A DNA stretch of 6,080 bases from positions 1 through 6,080 of the forward strand of contig CAMTOL010000141.1 of NCBI GenBank assembly GCA_947074135.1, written 5' to 3'. Below the pieces are notes generated by a model. The model saw only the letters and a program-made list of their open reading frames with translations. It had not been told where the DNA came from and searched no databases. A program made the position numbers and the translations under genes. Each line of letters opens with the position of its first letter. The stretch's first letter is position 1. Positions 1 through 6,080 of this stretch are shown here, piece after piece. The DNA is from an uncultured Rikenellaceae bacterium. Lineage in GTDB: Bacteria; Bacteroidota; Bacteroidia; Bacteroidales; Rikenellaceae.

Positions 1-337
1 GAATGAAAATATCGAGTAGTCCAAAGAAAACAAGAAGCACTACAATAAAACAAGCTAACAAGATAGTGAGAAATAATTTTTTGTTGTGAATTGTATTATT
101 TAGTTTGAGTACTTTTATTGAGTAAATTAGACGTAAGTCTTCTATTTTCTTAGAATTCTCTTTTGTGTATAGCTCATTTTGTTGTTCATTGGCAGAAACA
201 AACAGACTACAAACCTTTTGGTAGTTTTGAGCTTGAATTTCGAGTTCGATTTTGTGCAGTAGCAGGCTGTCAATAGAAGAAGCGACTCCTAGTTTTGGAA
301 TTACACATAAACACAGTAAGCAAAGGAAATATCTCAT
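1..337 (-). CDS. Partial membrane protein, possible N-terminus of a sensor kinase/regulator
   Basis: This reading frame opens at ATG 337-335 and stays open for 112 codons to the left edge, so only the N-terminus is present. The start is the first ATG after an in-frame TAA upstream. Residues 1-19 look like a signal peptide (MRYFLCLLCLCVIPKLGVA) with likely cleavage near GVA/S and no lipobox. Residues 20-86 are polar and helix-prone (SSIDSLLLHKIELEIQAQ, then a K/E/L-rich stretch), probably periplasmic. Residues 87-112 form a strongly hydrophobic membrane helix (LFLTILLACFIVVLLVFFG). A signal peptide, an 'xIDSLL' opening, a charged helix and then a transmembrane segment is the pattern of Bacteroidota TPR-containing histidine kinases and LuxR-like regulators, here with an unusually short periplasmic part. 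The kinase or DNA-binding domain would lie outside the window, so function is unproven. Coding and orientation are fairly secure; the family is a guess. It has the same orientation as lon but is separated from it by a terminator. Confidence 0.7.
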   Translation of the reverse strand, partial: MRYFLCLLCLCVIPKLGVASSIDSLLLHKIELEIQAQNYQKVCSLFVSANEQQNELYTKENSKKIEDLRLIYSIKVLKLNNTIHNKKLFLTILLACFIVVLLVFFGLLDIFI

Positions 338-419
338 AGTGTGTTCTTTTAATAGATTATATTTAGATTTTAGATTACATTAAATATGGTTTTCAATGTA
401 AGAATCTACTCTTTCATCG

Positions 420-427
420 CAAAGCTA
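420..427 (-). promoter_or_regulatory. Candidate -7 box for the left-edge gene
   Basis: On the minus strand this reads TAGCTTTG, an exact match to the Bacteroidota -7 consensus TAnnTTTG. It lies about 82 bases upstream of the ATG at 337 and beyond the lon terminator, so it would give the left-edge gene its own transcript with a leader of roughly 75 bases. No TTG-like -33 element is found at the usual spacing, and the region is AT-rich, so a chance match is possible. Confidence 0.35.
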
Positions 428-515
428 ATAATTTTTTTTGTAAAAAACTATTGAGTGATTCAAATACATAATGATTTGTTTGAATTAGGATTAGAATCTA
501 ACATCAGATTCGATT

Positions 516-571
516 AATAAAAATAGAGTCATTCTCGATAATCAAATAACGATTATCGAGAATGACTCTAT
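516..571 (-). terminator. Rho-independent terminator of lon
   Basis: Two perfectly complementary 21-bp arms (523-543 and 551-571) flank a 7-base loop (544-550, AAATAAC on the plus strand). Read on the minus strand, in the direction of lon transcription, the hairpin is followed at once by a T-rich tract (TTTTT-A-TT, 523 down to 516). In the plus direction no T-run follows, so the signal is directional. It sits about 105 bases after the lon stop codon and would separate lon from the next minus-strand gene. The arms are only moderately GC-rich, but their length and perfect pairing make the fold very stable. Confidence 0.85.
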
Positions 572-675
572 AATAGTGCTTCGTTCTTAGACTTATTAAA
601 GATTCTTTTCTTGTTGTACTCTTTTGGTATGTGAGCAGTAAATTATGGTCTAAGATTCTTTTTCGAGCCTTGTTT

Positions 676-3087
676 TTATTGAGCTAGTGCAGTTGCTAAC
701 ACATCGTCAATGTTGTTAACGTAGTGAAAAGTTATGCCATCTACATATTGAGCCTTAATGTCGGCTATATCTTTGCGATTATCCTCGCTTAGCAAAATTT
801 CGGTAACTCCCGCTCGTTTTGCCGCTAGAATCTTCTCTTTGATGCCTCCTACTGGCAATACCCTGCCTCGAAGCGTAATCTCGCCAGTCATTGCAATTTT
901 AGCCTTAACCTTTTTACCTGTCAGTATCGAAACCATCGAAGTTGCCATAGTAATACCTGCCGAAGGTCCATCTTTAGGTATTGCGCCTTCTGGGATATGT
1001 AGATGGATATCGTTTTTGTCGAAAACTTCGTTGTTGATACCCAACTGCTCGGCAGCCGACTTAATCCAACCAAGCGCAATAGATGCCGATTCCTTCATTA
1101 CATCGCCAAGATTACCTGTAAGTATCAGATTACCTTTGCCGTGGTTGAGCGATGACTCGATAAATAGTATTTCTCCTCCAACCTCAGTCCAGGCAAGTCC
1201 TGTAACAACGCCAATATTAGCTTTATTATCTTGTTTCTCGCGTCTAAAGCGTGGAACACCTAGTATCTTCTCAATCTCCTCTTTTTTCGGAGTTACGTTA
1301 TACTTATCGTCAAAAGCAATCTCTTTGGCGCGATAACGAACAATTTTAGCCAACAACTTATCGAGGGTACGAACACCGCTCTCGCGAGTATAGCTTTCGA
1401 TAATAAATTCAATTGTTGGTTTAGCCAACTTTAGTTCACTTTTTTTAACTCCGTGCGCTTCCAATTGTTTAGGAAGCAGGTGTTTAGCAGCAATCTCAAT
1501 TTTCTCCTCGGTCAAATAGCCGCTAACGTTAATCATCTCCATACGGTCACGTAGTGCTGCCGAAATATTCGAGATATTGTTAGCCGTTGCAATAAATAGT
1601 ACATTGCTTAGGTCGTACTCGATATCGAGATAGTTGTCGTGGAATGTTGAGTTTTGTTCAGGGTCAAGCACCTCTAATAGTGCCGAGCTAGGGTCGCCGT
1701 GGTACGATGCCGAAACTTTGTCAATCTCATCGAGAATAACAACAGGGTTCGATGAACCAGCGCGTTCGATAGTCTGGATTATACGTCCCGGCATAGCGCC
1801 GATATAGGTACGTCTATGTCCACGAATTTCGCTTTCGTCGTGCATACCGCCCAATGAAATACGCCCAAACTTGCGCCCTAACGACTCTGCCACAGATTTG
1901 CCAAGCGAGGTTTTACCTACGCCAGGTGCGCCATAAAGACATAATATAGGTGATTTTAAATCGCCTTTAAGCTTAAGCACAGCCAAATGCTCAAGGATGC
2001 GCTCTTTGACATCGTCTAGTCCATAGTGATCTTGATCTAGGCGGTTTTTGGCGCGTTTCAAATCGAGGTTATCTTCGGTCTTCAAATCCCAAGGAAGTGA
2101 TAACATCAACTCCAAGTAGTTTAATTGGATAGAGTACTCGCTCATAGCAGGGTTCAAACGGTCGAGTTTTGCAATCTCTTTGTCGAACTGCTCTGAAATC
2201 TCTTTACTCCACTGCTTATCTTTAGCTCTTCCTCGTAGTTCGTCAATATCCGAGGCTGAATTGTCGCCCAACTCCTCCTGAATAGTGCGCATTTGTTGAT
2301 GCAGGAAGTATTCTCGCTGCTGTTGGTCCATACCTTCTCGCACCTTAGATTGAATTTCGTTTTTTACTTCGAGATTTTTTTGTTCACGAATCAATATTTC
2401 GAGTAGCAGTCTAGCACGAGCCACAAGACCTGGTGCTTCGAGTAGTTTCTGACGCTCATCGTCCGAGAAGTCCATATTGGAACTGATAAAATTAATTAAT
2501 CCTCGGCGTGAGTCAATGTTTTTAATCGCAAATTGAGCCTCTTGAGGTATCGATGGGCTGATAGCTACCATATCGATAGCCACTTGGCGAATCGTTTCGA
2601 TAATGTTTTGAAGCTCAACGTCATCTTTTTGTGGCATCAAATCCTTGAGTGGGCGAACAGTTGCTTTGAAGTATGGGTCAGAGCTTACAAACTCCTTAAC
2701 CTCGAATTTTTCGACACCGTGCAAAATAGCAGTCAGGTTGCCGCCTGGCATTTCGAAAATTTTTAGCACCGAAGCCGATGTGCCAACACGATATAAATCG
2801 TCTGGCTCTGGATTTTCGACCGAACTGTTTTGTTGGAGTACTGCGCCGATTAGACCACCATTTTTCTGTGCGTCACGTATAAGTTTGACTGATTTCTCGC
2901 GACCAACTGTTACTGGGGTGATTGCTCCAGGGAACATAACCGAAGAGCGAAGTGTTAGAATTGGTAACACTTCGGGCATCTCGATATTCTCTTTGAGCGC
3001 TCCTTCGTCCGTCGAGAGAATTGGAATAATTTTGCTGTTGCCATCTAGCATCTCGCTTATGGCTGCTATATCTGATTTTTTAAACAT
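676..3087 (-). CDS. lon: ATP-dependent serine protease Lon (endopeptidase La)
   Basis: Lon is a cytoplasmic AAA+ protease that unfolds and degrades misfolded proteins and specific short-lived regulators, working as a hexamer. The 803-residue product is full length for the family. The N-terminal substrate-binding domain covers about 38-235 ([14 protein letters not shown] near its start), followed by a helical/coiled-coil linker at about 236-345. The ATPase domain has Walker [10 protein letters not shown] (386-394), pore-loop aromatic Y428 in RTYIG, Walker B VVILDEID (449-456), sensor-1 in TANN (501-504), an arginine-finger region LRDRME (512-517) and sensor-2 R573 in GVRTLDK. The protease domain (about 610-803) carries the Ser-Lys dyad: S709 in PKDGPSAG and K752 in GGIKEK, 43 residues apart as in E. 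coli Lon. All key residues are present, so the enzyme should be active. Walker A has Ala where Pro is common (GAPG for GPPG), which should be harmless. ATG 3087 is the only start, since an in-frame TAA lies just upstream; no Shine-Dalgarno is seen. It is transcribed divergently from valS and is apparently monocistronic. Confidence 0.98.
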   Translation of the reverse strand: MFKKSDIAAISEMLDGNSKIIPILSTDEGALKENIEMPEVLPILTLRSSVMFPGAITPVTVGREKSVKLIRDAQKNGGLIGAVLQQNSSVENPEPDDLYRVGTSASVLKIFEMPGGNLTAILHGVEKFEVKEFVSSDPYFKATVRPLKDLMPQKDDVELQNIIETIRQVAIDMVAISPSIPQEAQFAIKNIDSRRGLINFISSNMDFSDDERQKLLEAPGLVARARLLLEILIREQKNLEVKNEIQSKVREGMDQQQREYFLHQQMRTIQEELGDNSASDIDELRGRAKDKQWSKEISEQFDKEIAKLDRLNPAMSEYSIQLNYLELMLSLPWDLKTEDNLDLKRAKNRLDQDHYGLDDVKERILEHLAVLKLKGDLKSPILCLYGAPGVGKTSLGKSVAESLGRKFGRISLGGMHDESEIRGHRRTYIGAMPGRIIQTIERAGSSNPVVILDEIDKVSASYHGDPSSALLEVLDPEQNSTFHDNYLDIEYDLSNVLFIATANNISNISAALRDRMEMINVSGYLTEEKIEIAAKHLLPKQLEAHGVKKSELKLAKPTIEFIIESYTRESGVRTLDKLLAKIVRYRAKEIAFDDKYNVTPKKEEIEKILGVPRFRREKQDNKANIGVVTGLAWTEVGGEILFIESSLNHGKGNLILTGNLGDVMKESASIALGWIKSAAEQLGINNEVFDKNDIHLHIPEGAIPKDGPSAGITMATSMVSILTGKKVKAKIAMTGEITLRGRVLPVGGIKEKILAAKRAGVTEILLSEDNRKDIADIKAQYVDGITFHYVNNIDDVLATALAQ

Positions 3088-3170
3088 AATTCTAAATTAT
3101 TATGGGATAGCCTATATGTTGACTTTCGTGCGAAACCATCAATGGCTTAAAATATCACTCTTTCGAGCTG

Positions 3171-3178
3171 CAAAAATA
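3171..3178 (-). promoter_or_regulatory. Probable lon promoter -7 box
   Basis: The minus strand reads TATTTTTG followed by CAG, matching the Bacteroidota -7 consensus TAnnTTTG. It lies 84 bases upstream of the lon ATG, giving a predicted leader of roughly 75 bases. No clear TTG-type -33 motif is present at the expected distance, only A/T-rich tracts. The box stands back-to-back with the valS -7 box about 36 bases away, so the two promoters share their upstream DNA. Confidence 0.55.
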
Positions 3179-3192
3179 GTAAAAAAATCGTT

Positions 3193-3222
3193 TTTGTATT
3201 TATTTTAAAGTGTGTATCTTTG
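3193..3222 (+). promoter_or_regulatory. valS promoter (-33 TTTG, -7 TATCTTTG)
   Basis: TATCTTTG at 3215-3222 is an exact match to the Bacteroidota TAnnTTTG -7 element, and a TTTG at 3193-3196 can act as the -33 element with an 18-base spacer, slightly short of typical. Transcription would begin near 3228-3232, leaving a leader of about 50-55 bases before the valS ATG at 3284. This placement helps decide the valS start: a GTG at 3212 is in frame but overlaps the promoter itself. Confidence 0.75.
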
Positions 3223-3283
3223 CAGTTTAATATATACGTGCATCACTCTACAAAAAGTATGCAAAGCTAAAATAAGTGACAAT

Positions 3284-5902
3284 ATGACAGAAATTGCTGC
3301 CAAATATGACCCAACTGCCATCGAAAGTAGATGGTACAACGATTGGATTGCCAAAGATTACTTCCATAGTGAGGTTGACCCATCGAAAACTCCTTATACA
3401 ATTGTTATCCCTCCGCCAAATGTGACAGGGGTGCTCCATATGGGGCATATGCTCAACAATACGATTCAAGATGTGTTGGTGCGTAGAGCGAGAATGCGTG
3501 GATTTAACGCTTGTTGGGTGCCTGGAACCGATCACGCCTCGATTGCAACTGAAGCTAAAGTGGTACAAAAACTTGCAGCCGAAGGTATTGCAAAGAGCGA
3601 TTTGACTCGCGAAGAGTTCCTCAAACACGCTTGGGAGTGGAAAGAGAAGCACGGGGGCATTATTTTGCAGCAACTCCGTACTCTAGGTGCATCGTGCGAC
3701 TGGGCTAGAACTAAATTTACGATGGACGATGATATGAGTGCATCGGTTATTAAAGTTTTTGTTGATTTATACAATAAGGGAAAGATTTATCGTGGTGCGA
3801 GAATGGTGAACTGGGATCCAGCAGCCTTGACAGCACTGTCGGACGAGGAGGTAATCTATGTTGAACAACAGAGTAAGCTCTACTACCTACGCTACAAAGT
3901 AGTGGGTAGTGATGAGGCTCTAATAGTGGCTACAACTCGTCCCGAAACAATACTAGGCGATACAGCAGTCTGCGTTAATCCTGCCGACCCTCGCTTTGCG
4001 CACCTTAAAGGTAAGAGCGTTGTGGTGCCAGTGGCTGGTCGTGAAGTGCCAATTATCGAAGATGGATATGTCGATATGGAGTTTGGTACAGGTGCGTTGA
4101 AAATCACTCCTGCTCACGATATTAATGACTACAATATTGGTCTGAAATTTAATCTACCTAGTATCGATATTTTTAACGATAACGGAACGCTCAATGAACA
4201 CGGTATGCACTACTCAGGAAAAGACCGATTTGTGGTGCGTGATGAGATTGTGGCAGAGATGCAGAGTGCAGGACTTATCGAAAAAATCGAAGACTATGTA
4301 AATAAAATAGGTACATCGGAGCGTAGCGGTGCGGTGATTGAGCCTAAACTCTCTACTCAATGGTTCTTGTCGATGAAAGAGCTGTCAGAACCTGCGCTTA
4401 AAGCGGTTATGGAAGATGTGGTAGCTCTCTATCCATCGAAATTCAAGAACACTTATCGCTATTGGATGGAGAATGTTAAGGATTGGTGCGTTAGCCGCCA
4501 ATTGTGGTGGGGTCAACGTATTCCTGCTTTCTATCTGCCAAGTGGCGAGTATGTTGTGGCTGAAACAGCAGAAGAAGCATTGAAGTTAGCTCAAGCTAAG
4601 GATAGCTCTATTACAGCAGCAGATATTCGTCAAGATGACGATGTGCTGGATACTTGGTTTAGCTCGTGGTTGTGGCCTATCTCGGTTTTTGGAGGTATTA
4701 TGAACCCTGAAAACGAGGAGATTAACTACTACTATCCAACGCAAGACTTGGTGACTGCGCCAGAGATATTGTTCTTCTGGGTGGCTCGTATGATTATTGC
4801 AGGTTATGAGTATAGAGGTGAAAAACCATTTGGTAGCGTATATTTGACTGGTATTGTGCGCGATAAACTTCGTCGCAAGATGAGTAAATCGCTCGGCAAC
4901 TCGCCAGATCCACTAGATTTGATAGCTAAATATGGTGCAGACTCGGTGCGTGTGGCAATGATGATGCTTGGCTCGGCTGGTAACGATATACTTTTTGATG
5001 AGAGTCAAATTGAGCAGGGTCGTAACTTTGCTGGTAAGATTTGGAACTCGTTCCGCCTTATCAAGATGTGGGAGATAAGTGACGAAAAAGAGCAGCCATT
5101 GAGTGCAAAACTGGCAGTCGAATGGTTCGAAGCGCTCTTTGCTAAGACAGTGGCGGAGATTGACACCGATTTCGAAAATTATCGTATCTCGGACGCACTA
5201 CTTAAAGTATATAAGTTGATTTATGACGACTTTTCGGCGTCGTATCTCGAAACTATCAAGCCTCCTTATGGCGAGCCTATTGATAGAGTAACTTTCGATG
5301 CAACGACAACGATTTTTGAGAAACTTTTGCAGCAGTTGCACCCATATATGCCGTTTTTGACAGAAGAGATTTGGCATCATTTGCGCCAGCGTGGCGAGCG
5401 TGAGAGCATTATGGTTTCGCAATACAATTGTCAATCGTCAACTGTTAATGATCAATTAATAACAGGTATGGAGTTGGCTTTGCAGGCTGTTACCGAAATT
5501 CGTGCAGTAAGGGCTTCGAAAGGTCTTTCGCCAAAAGAGAAGTTATTGGTTGGATTTAAGGCTGATGAGAATTATCCAGAGCGTTTGGTAAGTATAATCG
5601 AGAAGTTGGCGAATGTTACGCTTGAGCCGTACAATGAAATGGCGGCTGTTCCGTTTATAGTAAAAACGACAGAATATTTTGTAATTTTGCCTGAAGATAG
5701 CATTGATGTTGAGGCTGAAAAGGCGAAGTTGGAGAAAGATTTGGAGTATTTTACCAAATTCTTGGCGGGTGTGAATGCAAAGTTAGCTAATGAGAAGTTT
5801 GTTGCGAATGCACCAGAGAAAGTGCTTCAAAACGAGTATAACAAGCGAGATGATGCGACGAGTAAGATATCCTCAATCAAAACACAATTAGAAAAGCTGT
5901 GA
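3284..5902 (+). CDS. valS: Valine--tRNA ligase (valyl-tRNA synthetase)
   Basis: ValS is a cytoplasmic class Ia aminoacyl-tRNA synthetase that charges tRNA-Val with valine using ATP and hydrolyses mischarged threonyl-tRNA-Val. The 872-residue product is of normal length. The Rossmann catalytic core begins with [15 protein letters not shown] (43-57), containing the HIGH-type signature HMGH (52-55), and [10 protein letters not shown] (81-90). The CP1 editing domain spans about 190-345, with [14 protein letters not shown] (216-229) and the editing-pocket segment [12 protein letters not shown] (268-279). The core resumes with [16 protein letters not shown] (401-416), [10 protein letters not shown] (456-465) and the KMSKS loop (532-536). 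An anticodon-binding helical domain follows (about 610-760), then a C-terminal coiled-coil arm (about 805-872, rich in K/E/L). All signatures are intact. The start at ATG 3284 is chosen over the in-frame GTG 3212 because the latter lies inside the promoter and because [10 protein letters not shown] fits the usual ValS N-terminus. No T-box leader is seen. The stop TGA (5900-5902) falls inside the first base pairs of a downstream repeat. Confidence 0.98.
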   Translation: MTEIAAKYDPTAIESRWYNDWIAKDYFHSEVDPSKTPYTIVIPPPNVTGVLHMGHMLNNTIQDVLVRRARMRGFNACWVPGTDHASIATEAKVVQKLAAEGIAKSDLTREEFLKHAWEWKEKHGGIILQQLRTLGASCDWARTKFTMDDDMSASVIKVFVDLYNKGKIYRGARMVNWDPAALTALSDEEVIYVEQQSKLYYLRYKVVGSDEALIVATTRPETILGDTAVCVNPADPRFAHLKGKSVVVPVAGREVPIIEDGYVDMEFGTGALKITPAHDINDYNIGLKFNLPSIDIFNDNGTLNEHGMHYSGKDRFVVRDEIVAEMQSAGLIEKIEDYVNKIGTSERSGAVIEPKLSTQWFLSMKELSEPALKAVMEDVVALYPSKFKNTYRYWMENVKDWCVSRQLWWGQRIPAFYLPSGEYVVAETAEEALKLAQAKDSSITAADIRQDDDVLDTWFSSWLWPISVFGGIMNPENEEINYYYPTQDLVTAPEILFFWVARMIIAGYEYRGEKPFGSVYLTGIVRDKLRRKMSKSLGNSPDPLDLIAKYGADSVRVAMMMLGSAGNDILFDESQIEQGRNFAGKIWNSFRLIKMWEISDEKEQPLSAKLAVEWFEALFAKTVAEIDTDFENYRISDALLKVYKLIYDDFSASYLETIKPPYGEPIDRVTFDATTTIFEKLLQQLHPYMPFLTEEIWHHLRQRGERESIMVSQYNCQSSTVNDQLITGMELALQAVTEIRAVRASKGLSPKEKLLVGFKADENYPERLVSIIEKLANVTLEPYNEMAAVPFIVKTTEYFVILPEDSIDVEAEKAKLEKDLEYFTKFLAGVNAKLANEKFVANAPEKVLQNEYNKRDDATSKISSIKTQLEKL

Positions 5903-6080
5903 AATTGACGATTATACTGCCTTGTTTCGAATTTTTAATCGGTCACATACTTTAGTATGCTCCCTCATAAAAATTCTTACAGCGTTGTCTAATCGCCAAT
6001 TTGACAACTTTTAGTGATACTGTGGAATTGACGATTATACTGCCTTGTTTCGAATTTTTAATCGGTCACATACTTTAGTA
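5897..6080. repeat. Direct repeat with 123-bp period, second copy cut by window edge
   Basis: Positions 5897-5957 and 6020-6080 are identical over 61 bases except for one substitution (A5902 versus G6025), an offset of 123 bases. The second copy is still matching where the window ends, so the array probably continues. The first copy begins with CTGTG, which includes the last bases of the valS gene. Between the palindromic parts of the two units lie about 22 bases (6003-6024). No open reading frame of note occurs here. The period and internal symmetry do not fit a CRISPR array. Confidence 0.9.
5902..6002. repeat. Imperfect ~101-bp palindrome (REP/MITE-like element)
   Basis: The unit is symmetric about position 5952. 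Its outer ends form an inverted repeat (AATTGACGATTA at 5903-5914 against TAATCGCCAATT at 5990-6001, one mismatch). AATTTTT (5930-5936) mirrors AAAAATT (5969-5975), and GG (5941-5942) pairs with CC (5963-5964). The centre, CATACTTTAGTATG (5946-5959), is a perfect dyad. Transcribed, it would form a long interrupted hairpin. It is the only candidate 3'-end structure for the valS transcript, but no T-run follows it, so a classical intrinsic terminator is not supported. A non-autonomous mobile element or repeated extragenic palindrome is the best reading; the exact family is not recognised. Confidence 0.75.

Larger units (their letters stand above)
338..675. other. Intergenic region between lon and the left-edge gene
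   Basis: These 338 bases are AT-rich and contain no convincing coding sequence on either strand. The half nearer lon is the lon 3' untranslated region and ends in the hairpin terminator at 516-571. The other half holds a candidate promoter for the left-edge gene at 420-427. Two weak repeats also occur in the lon 3' UTR: an 11-bp direct repeat AAGATTCTTTT (599-609 and 652-662) and an 8-bp inverted repeat TCTTAGAC/GTCTAAGA (585-592 and 648-655). No tRNA or recognisable structured RNA was seen. Confidence 0.6.

Noticed and set aside
585..662. Inverted and direct repeats in the lon 3' UTR (TCTTAGAC/GTCTAAGA; AAGATTCTTTT twice)
   Set aside because: They are short and in AT-rich DNA, with a spacer of about 55 bases in the inverted pair, so chance is the simplest explanation.
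758..1336. Plus-strand open frame of 192 codons opposite lon
   Set aside because: It lies wholly antisense to the conserved Lon protease domain, has no promoter-like signal and encodes a Ser/Ile-rich low-complexity product typical of a shadow frame.
2645..3208. Plus-strand open frame of 187 codons running out of lon into the promoter region
   Set aside because: It is antisense to the Lon N-terminal domain and extends across the lon leader and promoter; the product has no recognisable features.
3248..3673. Minus-strand open frame of 141 codons opposite the valS 5' end
   Set aside because: It is antisense to the HIGH-motif region of ValS and its composition reflects the complement of conserved valS codons.
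5912..5968. Small minus-strand ORF inside the repeat starting at ATG 5968 (MREHTKVCDRLKIRNKAV)
   Set aside because: It has only 18 codons, lies within a palindrome, and has no promoter or upstream signal; it is most likely chance.
6001..6021. TTGACA followed by GATACT as a sigma-70-like promoter between repeat copies
   Set aside because: The spacing between the hexamers is only 9 bases, and Bacteroidota housekeeping promoters use TTTG/TAnnTTTG instead.
5897..6080. CRISPR array or integron attC site at the repeat after valS
   Set aside because: The 61-bp match with a 123-bp period and strong internal palindrome is unlike CRISPR repeats with 30-40 bp spacers, and no RYYYAAC/GTTRRRY core pair is found at the palindrome ends as attC would need.

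Overview
The window looks like a chromosomal segment from a Bacteroidota bacterium, probably order Bacteroidales. Three things point there: -7 promoter boxes of the TAnnTTTG type upstream of every gene start, no Shine-Dalgarno sequences before the start codons, and Lon and ValS proteins whose sequence style fits this phylum. The placement is inferred from these signals and not from a database match.

Layout from left to right. (1) Positions 1-337, minus strand: the 5' part of a gene running off the left edge. It encodes a signal peptide, a short helical and probably periplasmic segment, and a membrane helix; it resembles the front end of Bacteroidota TPR-type sensor kinases or regulators, but its output domain lies outside the window. 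(2) Positions 338-675: an intergenic region with a candidate promoter for that gene and, nearer lon, a perfect 21-bp-arm hairpin followed by a T-tract on the minus strand, read as the lon terminator. (3) Positions 676-3087, minus strand: a complete, apparently intact ATP-dependent protease Lon (803 aa). (4) Positions 3088-3283: a divergent promoter region with back-to-back -7 boxes for lon (minus) and valS (plus). (5) Positions 3284-5902, plus strand: a complete valyl-tRNA synthetase (872 aa). A longer reading from GTG 3212 is rejected because it would begin inside the valS promoter. (6) Positions 5897-6080: a 123-bp-period direct repeat whose unit contains an imperfect palindrome of about 101 bp. 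The first unit starts across the valS stop codon and the second is cut by the window edge.

lon and valS are housekeeping genes (protein quality control and translation) transcribed divergently, and nothing suggests a shared pathway. No convincing new multi-gene system is visible. The least explained element is the tandem palindromic repeat after valS, which looks like a REP/MITE-type dispersed element; the truncated membrane protein at the left edge is the other item worth extending.
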